Numbered from the stretch's first letter, positions 16,890 to 26,152 are shown. The stretch: DNA of 64,000 nucleotides from Pseudomonas reactans (GCF_013385825.1 NZ_JACAPG010000023.1:96367-160366), one strand, 5' to 3'. Made by a program: numbers and translations. The notes: generated by a model not told the origin, from the letters alone.

Positions 16890-19307
16890 TCAGAAGTCGA
16901 GGTTGGAAACCGCCAAGGCATTGCTTTCGATGAAGTCACGACGAGGCTCGACCGCATCACCCATCAGGGTGTTGAAGATCTGGTCCGCGCCAATGGCGTC
17001 TTCGATGGTCACGCGCAACATGCGACGCTGGGCTGGGTCCATGGTGGTTTCCCACAGTTGATCCGGGTTCATTTCACCCAGACCTTTGTATCGCTGGATG
17101 GTGTGGCGCTTGGTGCTTTCCGCCATCAGCCAATCAAGGGCTTCCTTGAATTCCTTGACCTGCTTCTTGCGTTCGCCACGCTGAATATAAGCACCGTCGT
17201 CCAACAGGGTGCTCAGTTGTGCGCCCAGGGTCACCACGGTTTTGTAATCGTTGCTGCCGAAGAAGTCGCGGTTGAAGGTGACGTAGTTCGACAGGCCATG
17301 GGAGATCAGCTCGACCTCTGGCAGCCACACGTTACGTTCACGGTCTTCACGCAGGCTGGCTTTGTACACCAGGCCAGACTTCTCGACGGTACGCAGGCGC
17401 ACTTCGTACTGAGCCAGCCAATCCTGCATTGCTGCATGATCACCCAACTGTTCCAGGCTGACGGCCGGCAGGTAGATGAAGTGCTCGGTCAGTTCCTGAG
17501 GGTACAGGCGCGACAGACGCTTGAGGGTCTTCATCACCATGCGGAAGTCGTTTACCAGGCGTTCCAGCGACTCACCGGAGATACCCGGCGCCTCGTCGTT
17601 CAAGTGCAGGCTGGCATCTTCAAGGGCCGACTGCGTCATGTACTCTTCCATGGCGTCGTCGTCTTTGATGTATTGCTCTTGCTTGCCCTTTTTCACTTTG
17701 TACAACGGCGGCTGAGCGATGTAGATGTAGCCACGCTCGATCAGCTCCGGCAACTGACGGAAGAAGAAGGTCAGCAGCAGGGTACGGATGTGCGAACCGT
17801 CGACGTCAGCATCGGTCATGATGATGATGTTGTGGTAACGCAGTTTGTCGATGTTGTACTCGTCACGGCCAATACCGCAGCCCAATGCCGTGATCAAGGT
17901 GCCGACTTCCTGGGAAGAAATCATCTTGTCGAAGCGAGCCTTCTCGACGTTGAGGATCTTACCTTTCAACGGCAGGATGGCCTGGGTGCGACGGTTACGA
18001 CCCTGCTTGGCGGAACCGCCAGCAGAGTCACCTTCCACCAGGTAAAGTTCGGAGAGGGCAGGGTCCTTCTCCTGACAGTCAGCCAGTTTGCCTGGCAGGC
18101 CAGCGATATCCAATGCGCCTTTACGGCGGGTCATCTCACGGGCCTTACGCGCGGCTTCACGGGCACGTGCGGCGTCGATCATCTTGCCGACGACCAGCTT
18201 GGCTTCGTTCGGGTTCTCCAGCAGGAAGTCGGAGAAGTATTTGCCCATCTCCTGTTCCACGGCAGTCTTCACTTCGGAAGACACCAGCTTGTCTTTGGTC
18301 TGGGAGCTGAACTTGGGATCCGGCACTTTTACCGAGATAATCGCGGTCAGGCCTTCACGCGCATCGTCACCGGTGGTGGCGACTTTGTGCTTCTTGGCCA
18401 AGCCTTCGGCTTCGATGTAGGTGTTCAAGTTACGCGTCAGTGCGGAACGGAAACCCACCAAGTGAGTACCACCGTCGCGCTGAGGAATGTTGTTGGTGAA
18501 GCACAACAGGTTCTCGTTGAAGCTGTCGTTCCACTGCAGGGCGATTTCCACGCCGATGCCGTCTTCACGCTGGATGTTGAAGTGGAACACCTGGTTGACC
18601 GCAGTCTTGTTAGTGTTCAGGTATTCAACGAACGCACGCAGGCCGCCTTCGTATTTGAACAGCTCTTCCTTGCCGCTGCGTTCGTCCTTGAGGACGATAC
18701 CCACACCGGAGTTCAGGAAGGACAGTTCACGAATCCGCTTGGCCAGGATGTCCCAGCTGAAGTGGATATTCTTGAAGGTTTCAGCCGAAGGTTTGAAGTG
18801 AATCTGAGTACCGGTGGTTTCGCTGTCACCAACGATTTTCATCGGCTCTTTCGGAACACCGTGGATGTACGTCTGTTCCCAGATCTTGCCGCTGCGGCGA
18901 ACGGTCAGGATCAGCTCTTCGGAAAGGGCGTTTACTACCGACACACCTACACCGTGCAAACCGCCGGAAACTTTATAGGAGTTGTCGTCGAACTTACCGC
19001 CGGCGTGGAGCACGGTCATAATGACCTCTGCTGCCGAAACGCCTTCTTCTTTGTGCACGTCTACCGGGATGCCGCGACCGTTGTCGCGCACGGTAATCGA
19101 CTCATCCGGGTGGATGATGATGCTGATGTCGTCGCAGTGACCGGCCAGAGCTTCGTCGATGGAGTTGTCGACCACCTCGAACACCATGTGGTGCAGACCG
19201 CTACCGTCATCAGTGTCGCCAATGTACATACCGGGACGTTTGCGTACGGCATCCAAACCTTTCAGCACTTTAATGCTGGTCGAGTCGTACGTGTTTTCTT
19301 CGCTCAT
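16890..19307 (-). CDS. gyrB: DNA gyrase subunit B
   Basis: ATPase subunit of DNA gyrase, which introduces negative supercoils ahead of the replication fork. The 805 residues contain the GHKL ATPase (VVDNSIDEALAGHCDD; DNGRGIPVD; GGLHGVGVSVVNALS), the transducer domain, the TOPRIM EGDSAGGSAKQG and DADVDGSH metal site, and the C-terminal GyrA-contact region ending NALAVSNLDF. Full length. It follows recF by four bases, the last member of the dnaA-dnaN-recF-gyrB cluster, and is read away from the origin. The quinolone-region residues look ordinary, though only a comparison would prove it. Confidence 0.99.
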   Translation of the reverse strand: MSEENTYDSTSIKVLKGLDAVRKRPGMYIGDTDDGSGLHHMVFEVVDNSIDEALAGHCDDISIIIHPDESITVRDNGRGIPVDVHKEEGVSAAEVIMTVLHAGGKFDDNSYKVSGGLHGVGVSVVNALSEELILTVRRSGKIWEQTYIHGVPKEPMKIVGDSETTGTQIHFKPSAETFKNIHFSWDILAKRIRELSFLNSGVGIVLKDERSGKEELFKYEGGLRAFVEYLNTNKTAVNQVFHFNIQREDGIGVEIALQWNDSFNENLLCFTNNIPQRDGGTHLVGFRSALTRNLNTYIEAEGLAKKHKVATTGDDAREGLTAIISVKVPDPKFSSQTKDKLVSSEVKTAVEQEMGKYFSDFLLENPNEAKLVVGKMIDAARAREAARKAREMTRRKGALDIAGLPGKLADCQEKDPALSELYLVEGDSAGGSAKQGRNRRTQAILPLKGKILNVEKARFDKMISSQEVGTLITALGCGIGRDEYNIDKLRYHNIIIMTDADVDGSHIRTLLLTFFFRQLPELIERGYIYIAQPPLYKVKKGKQEQYIKDDDAMEEYMTQSALEDASLHLNDEAPGISGESLERLVNDFRMVMKTLKRLSRLYPQELTEHFIYLPAVSLEQLGDHAAMQDWLAQYEVRLRTVEKSGLVYKASLREDRERNVWLPEVELISHGLSNYVTFNRDFFGSNDYKTVVTLGAQLSTLLDDGAYIQRGERKKQVKEFKEALDWLMAESTKRHTIQRYKGLGEMNPDQLWETTMDPAQRRMLRVTIEDAIGADQIFNTLMGDAVEPRRDFIESNALAVSNLDF

Positions 19308-19311
19308 GCCT

Positions 19312-20415
19312 TCACTCCCGATGGTCGTGGGTCTGGGTGATACGGCCTTGTTCCACGTGGAACAAAGCGACTGGCGTTTCCGTCTGCCAGCCTTCCCTCA
19401 ATAATTCGTGGTCTACACAGGTGATAAACACCTGGCAGCGTAATTCTTCCAACAAGCGGCATAGCGCGCGGCGGTGTTGCTCGTCGAGTTCCGACGGCAA
19501 GTCATCCACCAGATAAATACACTGACCGCGTCGGGCCTGGCTAACCAGATGGCCCTGGGCGATACGCAGCGCACACACCACCAACTTCTGCTGGCCACGG
19601 GACAAGATGTCCGCAGCATTGTGAGCGCCTAATCTAAGACGCAAATCAGCCCGTTGGGGTCCGGCCTGGGTATGACCAATTTGCTGATCCCGTTGCAAGG
19701 ACGTCGCGAGCACTGCACTCAGTTCACGTTCTCTATCCCAACCACGGTAGTAACTCAGCGTCAGACCCTCGAGATCCAACAACTCACTCAAGGTCTGTTC
19801 AAAGACTGGTTTCAAGGCTTTGATATAGGCACGGCGGTATTCATCTATTTCGTCGCTGGCAAGGCACAGTTCCCGGTCCCAGGCCGCTTGCGAAGCGGCG
19901 TCAAGTGTACCATGCCGCAGCCATGAGTTCCGCTGCCGCAGGGCCTTCTGCAGGCGCTGCCAAGTGGCCATGAAACGCGGTTCCACGTGGAACACTCCCC
20001 AATCGAGGAATTGCCTGCGGATTTTTGGCGCACCTTCCAACAGACGGAAACTGTCGGGGTTGATCAATTGCAGCGGCAGGATCTCGGCCAACTGCGCTGC
20101 ACTGCGCGCATTTTGCCCGTCAATGCGAATCTGGAACTCTCCGCCGCGATCACGGGATATCCCCAGGCTGCTGTGCCCACCCTCAGCGAGTTCGACCTGC
20201 CCAAACACAGTGCACGCCAATTGCTCGTACTGAATCACCGGTAACAAACGAGCACTGCGAAAGGATCGGGCGAGCCCCAGCAGATGAATGGCTTCCAGCA
20301 CGCTGGTTTTGCCACTGCCGTTGGCGCCGTGGAGGATATTGATGCGGGGGGAGGGGGAGAAGGTCACCGGGTGCAGATTGCGCACCGCGGTGACCGAGAC
20401 GCGACTGAGGGACAT
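19312..20415 (-). CDS. recF: DNA replication and repair protein RecF
   Basis: ABC/SMC-like ATPase that helps load RecA at single-strand gaps. The 367 residues have Walker A GANGSGKTS (about 30-38), the LSRGQQKLVV signature and Walker B IYLVDDLPSELD. It sits between dnaN and gyrB as in all pseudomonads. Two ParB-binding palindromes (19349-19364 and 19979-19994) are embedded in the coding sequence, and each is read as Phe-His-Val-Glu. The C-terminal one lies in a poorly conserved tail, so protein constraint is unlikely to explain it. Confidence 0.98.
   Translation of the reverse strand: MSLSRVSVTAVRNLHPVTFSPSPRINILHGANGSGKTSVLEAIHLLGLARSFRSARLLPVIQYEQLACTVFGQVELAEGGHSSLGISRDRGGEFQIRIDGQNARSAAQLAEILPLQLINPDSFRLLEGAPKIRRQFLDWGVFHVEPRFMATWQRLQKALRQRNSWLRHGTLDAASQAAWDRELCLASDEIDEYRRAYIKALKPVFEQTLSELLDLEGLTLSYYRGWDRERELSAVLATSLQRDQQIGHTQAGPQRADLRLRLGAHNAADILSRGQQKLVVCALRIAQGHLVSQARRGQCIYLVDDLPSELDEQHRRALCRLLEELRCQVFITCVDHELLREGWQTETPVALFHVEQGRITQTHDHRE
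19349..19364. other. parS site 2 (perfect), inside recF
   Basis: TGTTCCACGTGGAACA, a perfect 16-bp palindrome (18 bp with the flanking T and A), located in the last codons of recF. It is an exact match to the pseudomonad ParB-binding site. Confidence 0.96.
19979..19994. other. parS site 3, inside recF
   Basis: GGTTCCACGTGGAACA matches 15 of 16 consensus positions; only the first base differs. It lies mid-gene in recF, 630 bases from site 2. Confidence 0.93.
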
Positions 20416-20435
20416 CTAGCTTCTGCTGAGCATGA

Positions 20436-21539
20436 TTACAGGCGCATCGGCATGACAACGTAAGCCGAGTCGTCGTTGTCAGATTCCTGCACCAGGGCGC
20501 TGCTGTTGGAGTCCGACAGAATCAGGCGAACCTGTTCGGTGGTCATCACACCCAGTACGTCCAACAGGTAGCTCACGTTGAAGCCGATTTCCAGGGAGCC
20601 GCCGTTGTAGTCGACGCCCACTTCTTCTTCCGCTTCTTCCTGCTCCGGGTTGTTCGCCTGGATTTTCAGCTGACCGTTGGCCAGTTGCAGGCGGATACCA
20701 CGGTACTTCTCGTTGGAAAGAATCGCGGTACGGCTGAACGCTTCACGCAGCGCCTGACGATCACCCAGTACCAGCTTGTCGCCACCTTTAGGCAGCACGC
20801 GCTCGTAATCCGGGAACTTGCCGTCAACCAGCTTGGAAGTGAAGGTGAACTCGCCGGTGGTCGCACGAATGTGGTGTTGGCCCAACACGATGCTGACGTT
20901 GCCTTCCGGCTCGGTGAGCAGGCGCGCCAGTTCAAGGATACCTTTGCGCGGTACGATCACCTGGTGGCGGTCTGGCTGACCGATATCGGCGCGCATCGAG
21001 CACATGGCCAGACGGTGACCATCGGTGGCCACGGCGCGAATGATGCCTTCCGACACCTCCAGCAGCATGCCGTTGAGGTAGTAACGCACGTCCTGCTGAG
21101 CCATGGCGAAGCTGGTGCGCTCGATCAAGCGACGCAGTTTGCTCTGCTCCAGGCTGCAGGTCAGCGAGCCAGGGCCTTCTTCCACTGTCGGGAAATCATT
21201 GGCCGGCAACGTGGACAGGGTGAAACGGCTGCGGCCGGCTTTGACCACCAACTTCGCATCATCGACCTTGATGTCGATCAGCGCGTCGTTCGGCAGGCTT
21301 TTGCAGATGTCCATAAGCTTGCGCGCCGGTACGGTGATCTCGCCCGGCTCGGCAGGCTCTTCCAGCTGTACACGACCGACCAGCTCGACTTCCAGGTCAG
21401 TACCGGTCAAGGACAATTGCTGGCCTTCGACTACCAGCAATACGTTGGAAAGCACCGGCAAGGTCTGTCGGCGCTCGACGACGCCTGCGACCAGTTGCAG
21501 GGGTTTCAACAGGGCTTCGCGTTGAATGGTGAAATGCAT
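20436..21539 (-). CDS. dnaN: DNA polymerase III beta sliding clamp
   Basis: Ring-forming processivity factor for Pol III and partner of Hda/DnaA inactivation. The 367 residues start MHFTIQREALLKPLQLVAGVVERRQTLP (given here in part: MHFTIQREALLKPLQ) and end YVVMPMRL, the conserved C-terminus that lines the partner-binding pocket. Three clamp domains of about 120 residues each fit the length. It is read from the dnaA side, 38 bases after the dnaA stop and 20 bases before recF, consistent with one operon. Confidence 0.99.
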   Translation of the reverse strand: MHFTIQREALLKPLQLVAGVVERRQTLPVLSNVLLVVEGQQLSLTGTDLEVELVGRVQLEEPAEPGEITVPARKLMDICKSLPNDALIDIKVDDAKLVVKAGRSRFTLSTLPANDFPTVEEGPGSLTCSLEQSKLRRLIERTSFAMAQQDVRYYLNGMLLEVSEGIIRAVATDGHRLAMCSMRADIGQPDRHQVIVPRKGILELARLLTEPEGNVSIVLGQHHIRATTGEFTFTSKLVDGKFPDYERVLPKGGDKLVLGDRQALREAFSRTAILSNEKYRGIRLQLANGQLKIQANNPEQEEAEEEVGVDYNGGSLEIGFNVSYLLDVLGVMTTEQVRLILSDSNSSALVQESDNDDSAYVVMPMRL

Positions 21540-21577
21540 GGTCTAGTCCCTTGCCTTAATAAGCTGCGCTGGTGTCA

Positions 21578-23089
21578 TCAAGTGGTCAGTGTACGCAGCA
21601 GGTTCTTGTAGTCCTCGCGAATATCCGCGTCGGATTCCTTAAGTTCATTGATCTTGCGGCACGCGTGCAAGACCGTAGTGTGGTCGCGTCCGCCAAACAC
21701 ATCACCGATTTCCGGCAGGCTGTGGTTGGTCAGCTCTTTGGAGAGTGCCATGGCCACCTGCCGAGGACGTGCCACCGAGCGCGAACGGCGCTTGGACAGC
21801 AGGTCGGAAATCTTGATCTTGTAGTACTCGGCCACGGTGCGCTGGATGTTATCCACACTCACCAATTTGTCCTGCAGTGCCAGCAAGTCCTTCAGGGATT
21901 CGCGAATCAGCTCGATGGTGATATCGCGGCCCATGAAGTGAGAGTGCGCGATGACCCGCTTGAGTGCGCCTTCCAGCTCACGCACGTTGGAGCGGATACG
22001 CTGGGCGATGAAGAACGCTGCGTCGTGCGGCAAATCGACTTTGGCCTGGTCGGCCTTTTTCATCAGGATCGCAACGCGGGTTTCCAGCTCCGGCGGCTCT
22101 ACCGCAACGGTCAGGCCCCAGCCGAAGCGTGATTTCAGACGTTCTTCCAGGCCTTCGATTTCTTTCGGATAACGGTCGCTGGTCAAGATGACCTGTTGGC
22201 CACCTTCGAGCAGGGCGTTGAAGGTGTGGAAGAACTCTTCCTGGGAACGCTCTTTGCGGGCAAAGAACTGAATATCATCGATCAGCAACGCATCAACCGA
22301 ACGATAGAACCGTTTGAACTCGTTGATGGCGTTGAGCTGCAAGGCCTTGACCATGTCAGCCACGAAGCGCTCCGAGTGCAGGTACACGACCTTGGCATTC
22401 GGGTTCTTCTTTAATAGGTGGTTACCCACAGCGTGCATCAAGTGGGTCTTACCCAAGCCAACGCCGCCATAAAGGAAGAGCGGGTTGTAACCGTGCTTGG
22501 GGTTATCGGCTACCTGCCAAGCGGCTGCACGAGCCAGTTGGTTGGATTTACCTTCAACGAAGTTCTCGAAGGTGAACGTACGGTTCAGGTAGCTGGTGTG
22601 CTTGAGCGCGCCTTCGACCTGCACGGTGCGCTGTTCGGCACGGACCGGGGCTTGCTGGGAGGCTGCGCCTGCCATCGGGTCGAAGCTGTCGCGGGACGGC
22701 TCTTCACTCTCTGCTGCGTTTTTTTGCGCAGATGCTTTGGAGGGTGCAGGCGCCGGCGCACTGACAGCAGGTGCCGCCGCCGCCTGGGCTTGCGACGCAG
22801 CCGCGGCCAGTGGCGCATTCGGTGCAGCGCGAGGCGCCGAGCTACGTTTGCTGCCTATTAATAAGGAGAGCACGGGCGCAAGGCCGTTGCCATGTTCATC
22901 GAGCAATTCGAGAACGCGGCTCAGGTACTTCTCGTTGACCCAGTCGAGAACAAAACGATTGGGCGCGTAGACACGCAACTCGTCGCCTTCGGCTTCGACC
23001 TGTAGCGGACGGATCCAGGTGTTGAATTGCTGGGCAGGCAGCTCTTCGCGCAAAAGCTCCACGCACTGCTGCCAAAGTTCCACTGACAC
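21578..23089 (-). CDS. dnaA: Chromosomal replication initiator DnaA
   Basis: AAA+ initiator that binds DnaA boxes and melts oriC. The 503 residues comprise domain I (1-85, SVELWQQCVELLREELPAQQ), a long Ala/Pro-rich domain II linker (about 90-165), domain III with Walker A GGVGLGKTHLMHAVG and Walker B ALLIDDIQF, and domain IV with the DnaA-box reader RPRQVAMALSKELT and GGRDHTTVLHA. The start codon is GTG, preceded by an AGGGGATA stretch. It is the first gene of the leftward cluster. A promoter with a DnaA box on its -35 region lies upstream, suggesting autoregulation. Confidence 0.99.
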   Translation of the reverse strand: MSVELWQQCVELLREELPAQQFNTWIRPLQVEAEGDELRVYAPNRFVLDWVNEKYLSRVLELLDEHGNGLAPVLSLLIGSKRSSAPRAAPNAPLAAAASQAQAAAAPAVSAPAPAPSKASAQKNAAESEEPSRDSFDPMAGAASQQAPVRAEQRTVQVEGALKHTSYLNRTFTFENFVEGKSNQLARAAAWQVADNPKHGYNPLFLYGGVGLGKTHLMHAVGNHLLKKNPNAKVVYLHSERFVADMVKALQLNAINEFKRFYRSVDALLIDDIQFFARKERSQEEFFHTFNALLEGGQQVILTSDRYPKEIEGLEERLKSRFGWGLTVAVEPPELETRVAILMKKADQAKVDLPHDAAFFIAQRIRSNVRELEGALKRVIAHSHFMGRDITIELIRESLKDLLALQDKLVSVDNIQRTVAEYYKIKISDLLSKRRSRSVARPRQVAMALSKELTNHSLPEIGDVFGGRDHTTVLHACRKINELKESDADIREDYKNLLRTLTT

Positions 23090-23133
23090 GGATATCCCCT
23101 AAGTTGAAAGCCGGTGAGGCAAAAACAGCCGCC

Positions 23134-23164
23134 ATTGTAGCGGCGAGCCGCCCACTTATCCACA
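23134..23164 (-). promoter_or_regulatory. Putative dnaA promoter overlapped by a DnaA box
   Basis: On the minus strand a -10 TACAAT (23139-23134) is 17 bases from a weak -35 TGGATA. That -35 lies inside the exact DnaA nonamer at 23156-23164. DnaA bound there would occlude RNA polymerase, the classic autorepression layout. Confidence 0.6.
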
Positions 23165-23580
23165 TGTAGCTTGATCACAGGCCGGCCAAAATCAACGTCT
23201 TAACGGTAATAAAGGCGACCAATGGTCTGTGCATAAGCTCTGTGGATAAGCCTACCTAAGGTCGTTGTACAAGTGGGGTCGAAAGTCTGTGGGTAACTGG
23301 CCTGTGGATAACAACCCATTCCACACACAGCTTATCCGGTAGTGCAGCACAGGCAGAGCACCGTTTCTCCCCCGTGTTGTCATTCTCTGTACATCAGGTG
23401 GAATATGGCCTCAAGGTAGTTATCCACAGAGAAAGTCCTGCCTAGCTTTTATAAGCTTTACAGAAAAGCTTTAAATAACTTCCTTCTTTATTTTTATATC
23501 TATGCCCTGACCTTGGAAAGCCGAGCGGACAGAAAAGGCAGATGGGCGGTAGATATCTAATTAAAGGAAAAGCTGGTTGG
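23156..23580. other. Chromosomal replication origin oriC (dnaA-rpmH gap)
   Basis: The 584-base gap between dnaA and rpmH, known as the origin location in P. putida and P. aeruginosa, holds exact DnaA boxes TTATCCACA at 23156 (+), 23241 (-), 23303 (-) and 23420 (+), plus a TGTGGGTAA variant at 23288 (-). Next to the last box is an AT-rich stretch (23440-23510) with three AGCTTT repeats at 23444, 23454 and 23467, a good candidate for the duplex-unwinding element. Genes diverge from here on both sides. Confidence 0.92.
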
Positions 23581-23583
23581 AAA

Positions 23584-23612
23584 TTGACCTAGAGGCTTGC
23601 TTTCTCTAGAAT
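23584..23612 (+). promoter_or_regulatory. Sigma-70 promoter of rpmH-rnpA
   Basis: TTGACC (23584-23589), a 17-base spacer, and TAGAAT (23607-23612). Both hexamers match the consensus at five of six positions. The leader to the rpmH start is about 55 bases. Confidence 0.82.
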
Positions 23613-23673
23613 CGCCGGTCTCTTAAAACGGGGGCCATTCCGGCCCGTTGTGGACGAACCAGGTAACAACGCC

Positions 23674-23808
23674 ATGAAACGTACTTTCCAACCAAGCACC
23701 ATCAAACGCGCCCGTACCCACGGCTTCCGTGCTCGCATGGCCACCAAGAACGGCCGTGCTGTCCTGTCGCGTCGCCGCGCCAAAGGTCGTGCGCGTCTGG
23801 CAGTTTGA
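23674..23808 (+). CDS. rpmH: 50S ribosomal protein L34
   Basis: 44-residue basic ribosomal protein, MKRTFQPSTIKRARTHGFR then ARMATKNGRAVLSRRRAKG and RARLAV, the near-invariant L34 sequence. It is the first gene of the rightward cluster and directly precedes rnpA, as in almost all bacteria. The rnpA start (23822) is 13 bases after its stop. Confidence 0.98.
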   Translation: MKRTFQPSTIKRARTHGFRARMATKNGRAVLSRRRAKGRARLAV

Positions 23809-23821
23809 TAATCCGGTACTG

Positions 23822-24229
23822 GTGGTGAGTCAGGACTTCAGTCGGGAAAAGCGTCTGCTAACCCCCCGGCATTTCAAGGCAGTCTTTGACTCCCCCACCG
23901 GCAAGGTTCCGGGGAAAAATCTCCTGCTCCTTGCGCGTAACAACGATCTTGATCACCCCCGTCTCGGGTTGGTGATCGGCAAGAAGAGCGTAAAGCTCTC
24001 CGTTGAGCGCAATCGCCTCAAGCGTCTGATGCGCGAATCGTTTCGCCTCCACCAGGACACTCTGGTTGGTTGGGATATTGTTATCGTCGCGCGCAAAGGC
24101 TTGGGTGATGTAGAAAACCCCGAATTGATTCAGCATTTCGGCAAGCTCTGGAAACGTCTGGCGCGTACCAACAAACCAGCTCCAGTAGCCAACACCGAAA
24201 CTGTAGGGGTAGACAGTACCGATGCGTAA
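23822..24229 (+). CDS. rnpA: Ribonuclease P protein component
   Basis: Protein subunit of RNase P, which binds the catalytic RNA and the 5' leader of pre-tRNAs. The 135 residues run from VSQDFSREKRLLTPRHFKAV and include the conserved RNR box KLSVERNRLKRLMRESFR. I prefer the GTG at 23822 (the second GTG at 23825 is also possible), because an open frame upstream overlaps rpmH and is not family-like. It overlaps yidD by eight bases. Confidence 0.95.
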   Translation: MVSQDFSREKRLLTPRHFKAVFDSPTGKVPGKNLLLLARNNDLDHPRLGLVIGKKSVKLSVERNRLKRLMRESFRLHQDTLVGWDIVIVARKGLGDVENPELIQHFGKLWKRLARTNKPAPVANTETVGVDSTDA

Positions 24230-24467
24230 ACTGGCCCTCGTTCCGATCCAGTTTTATCGCTATGCCATTAGTCCTCTGATGGCCAACCACTGTCGTTTCT
24301 ACCCCAGTTGTTCCTGCTACGCGTTAGAGGCCATAGAAAATCATGGTCTTCTGCGCGGTGGCTGGCTGACCTTTCGTCGTTTAGGTCGCTGTCATCCGTG
24401 GAATCCCGGTGGTTATGACCCGGTTCCGCCTATCCCTACCTCCCGTTCTTCTTCGATGGCCGAGTAA
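24222..24467 (+). CDS. yidD: Membrane protein insertion efficiency factor YidD
   Basis: 81-residue amphipathic membrane-associated protein thought to assist YidC/Sec insertion. It has the family core PIQFYRYAISPLMANHCRFY then PSCSCYALEAIENHG, with three conserved Cys, followed by RLGRCHPWNPGGYDPVP. It overlaps rnpA by eight bases and ends two bases before yidC, giving the universal rnpA-yidD-yidC arrangement. Confidence 0.96.
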   Translation: MRKLALVPIQFYRYAISPLMANHCRFYPSCSCYALEAIENHGLLRGGWLTFRRLGRCHPWNPGGYDPVPPIPTSRSSSMAE

Positions 24468-24469
24468 TC

Positions 24470-26152
24470 ATGGATATTAAACGCACGATCCTGATCGTCG
24501 CCCTGGCAATCGTGTCCTACGTCATGGTTCTTAACTGGAACCAGGACTACGGCCAGGCTGCCCTGCCGACTCAGAATGTTGCTACCAATCAGGCTGCGCC
24601 GGCTATTCCGGACACCCCGCTGGGTAACAATGCGTCCGCGAGTGCCGATGTTCCCAGCGCGAATGGCGAGACAAGCGCCCCTTTAGAAACGCCAGTGATC
24701 ACCAATAAAGACCTCATCCATGTCAAAACGGATGTGCTCGACCTGGCTATCGACCCACAAGGTGGTGATATCGCGCAGTTGAAACTGCCGCTGTATCCAC
24801 GTCGCCAAGACCATCCGGATGTTCCGTTCCAACTGTTCGATAACGGTGGTGAACGTACTTATCTGGCGCAAAGTGGCCTGACCGGCACCAATGGTCCGGA
24901 TGCTCGTGCTACCGGTCGTCCGGTTTATTCGACCGAACAGAAGACTTATCAACTGGCCGATGGCCAGAACCAGTTGAACGTTGACCTCAAATTCAGCCTC
25001 GACGGCGTCAACTACATCAAGCGTTTCAGCTTTACCCGTGGTCTGTACGACTTGAAGGTCACTTACCTGATCGACAACGAAAGCGACAAACCATGGAGCG
25101 GCAACCTGTTTGCCCAGCTCAAGCGTGATGCCAGTTCCGATCCTTCTTCCAGCACTGCCACCGGCACCGCGACTTACCTGGGCGCCGCCCTGTGGACAAG
25201 TAACGAGCCGTACAAAAAAGTGTCGATGAAAGATATCGACAAGGGCTCGCTGAAAGAAACCGTCCAAGGTGGCTGGGTTGCCTGGCTGCAACACTACTTT
25301 GTGACCGCCTGGATCCCGAGCAAGGGTGACGCGAACCTGGTTCAAACCCGCAAGGACAGCCAAGGCAACTACATCATTGGCTTCACTGGCCCGGCGTTGA
25401 CCGTCGCACCAGGTGCCAAGGCTGAAACCAGCGCCACCCTGTACGCCGGCCCGAAAAGCCAGGCTGTGCTGAAAGAGTTGTCCCCAGGTCTGGAACTGAC
25501 TGTGGATTACGGCTTCCTGTGGTTCATCGCCCAGCCGATTTTCTGGTTGCTGCAACATATCCACAGCATTGTGGGTAACTGGGGCTTCTCGATCATCTTC
25601 CTGACCATGCTGATCAAGGGGATCTTTTTCCCTCTGTCGGCAGCCAGCTACAAGTCGATGGCGCGCATGCGTGCCGTGGCCCCGAAACTGGCGGCGCTGA
25701 AAGAGCAACATGGCGATGACCGGCAGAAAATGTCGCAGGCCATGATGGAGCTGTACAAGAAAGAGAAGATCAACCCGCTGGGTGGATGCTTGCCGATTCT
25801 GGTGCAGATGCCGGTATTCCTGTCGCTGTACTGGGTACTCCTGGAAAGCGTGGAAATGCGCCAGGCACCGTTCATGCTGTGGATAACTGACCTGTCGATC
25901 AAAGACCCGTTCTTTATCCTGCCGATCATCATGGGCGCGACCATGTTCATCCAGCAGCGTTTGAACCCGACTCCGCCGGATCCGATGCAGGCCAAGGTAA
26001 TGAAAATGATGCCAATCATCTTCACCTTCTTCTTCCTGTGGTTCCCTGCTGGTCTGGTGCTGTACTGGGTGGTCAACAACGTATTGTCGATCTCTCAACA
26101 GTGGTACATCACACGTAAAATCGAAGCGGCTACCGCAAAAGCCTCTGCGTAA
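24470..26152 (+). CDS. yidC: Membrane protein insertase YidC
   Basis: Inner-membrane insertase acting alone or with SecYEG. The 560 residues comprise an N-terminal transmembrane helix (TILIVALAIVSYVMVLNW), a large periplasmic beta-sandwich domain (about 60-340), and the five-helix core with WGFSIIFLTMLIKGIFFPLS, LGGCLPILVQMPVFLSLYWV and FLWFPAGLVLYWVVNN. A basic cytoplasmic loop (MARMRAVAPKLAALKEQ) lies between. Length is normal for Gram-negatives. A DnaA nonamer (25878-25886) is inside the gene. It is followed by a terminator and then mnmE. Confidence 0.98.
   Translation: MDIKRTILIVALAIVSYVMVLNWNQDYGQAALPTQNVATNQAAPAIPDTPLGNNASASADVPSANGETSAPLETPVITNKDLIHVKTDVLDLAIDPQGGDIAQLKLPLYPRRQDHPDVPFQLFDNGGERTYLAQSGLTGTNGPDARATGRPVYSTEQKTYQLADGQNQLNVDLKFSLDGVNYIKRFSFTRGLYDLKVTYLIDNESDKPWSGNLFAQLKRDASSDPSSSTATGTATYLGAALWTSNEPYKKVSMKDIDKGSLKETVQGGWVAWLQHYFVTAWIPSKGDANLVQTRKDSQGNYIIGFTGPALTVAPGAKAETSATLYAGPKSQAVLKELSPGLELTVDYGFLWFIAQPIFWLLQHIHSIVGNWGFSIIFLTMLIKGIFFPLSAASYKSMARMRAVAPKLAALKEQHGDDRQKMSQAMMELYKKEKINPLGGCLPILVQMPVFLSLYWVLLESVEMRQAPFMLWITDLSIKDPFFILPIIMGATMFIQQRLNPTPPDPMQAKVMKMMPIIFTFFFLWFPAGLVLYWVVNNVLSISQQWYITRKIEAATAKASA

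Noticed and set aside
16872..19340. 822-codon plus-strand open frame opposite gyrB
   Set aside because: It mirrors the gyrB coding strand, has no homologous look and no ribosome-binding site, and is a known result of codon bias in high-GC genomes.
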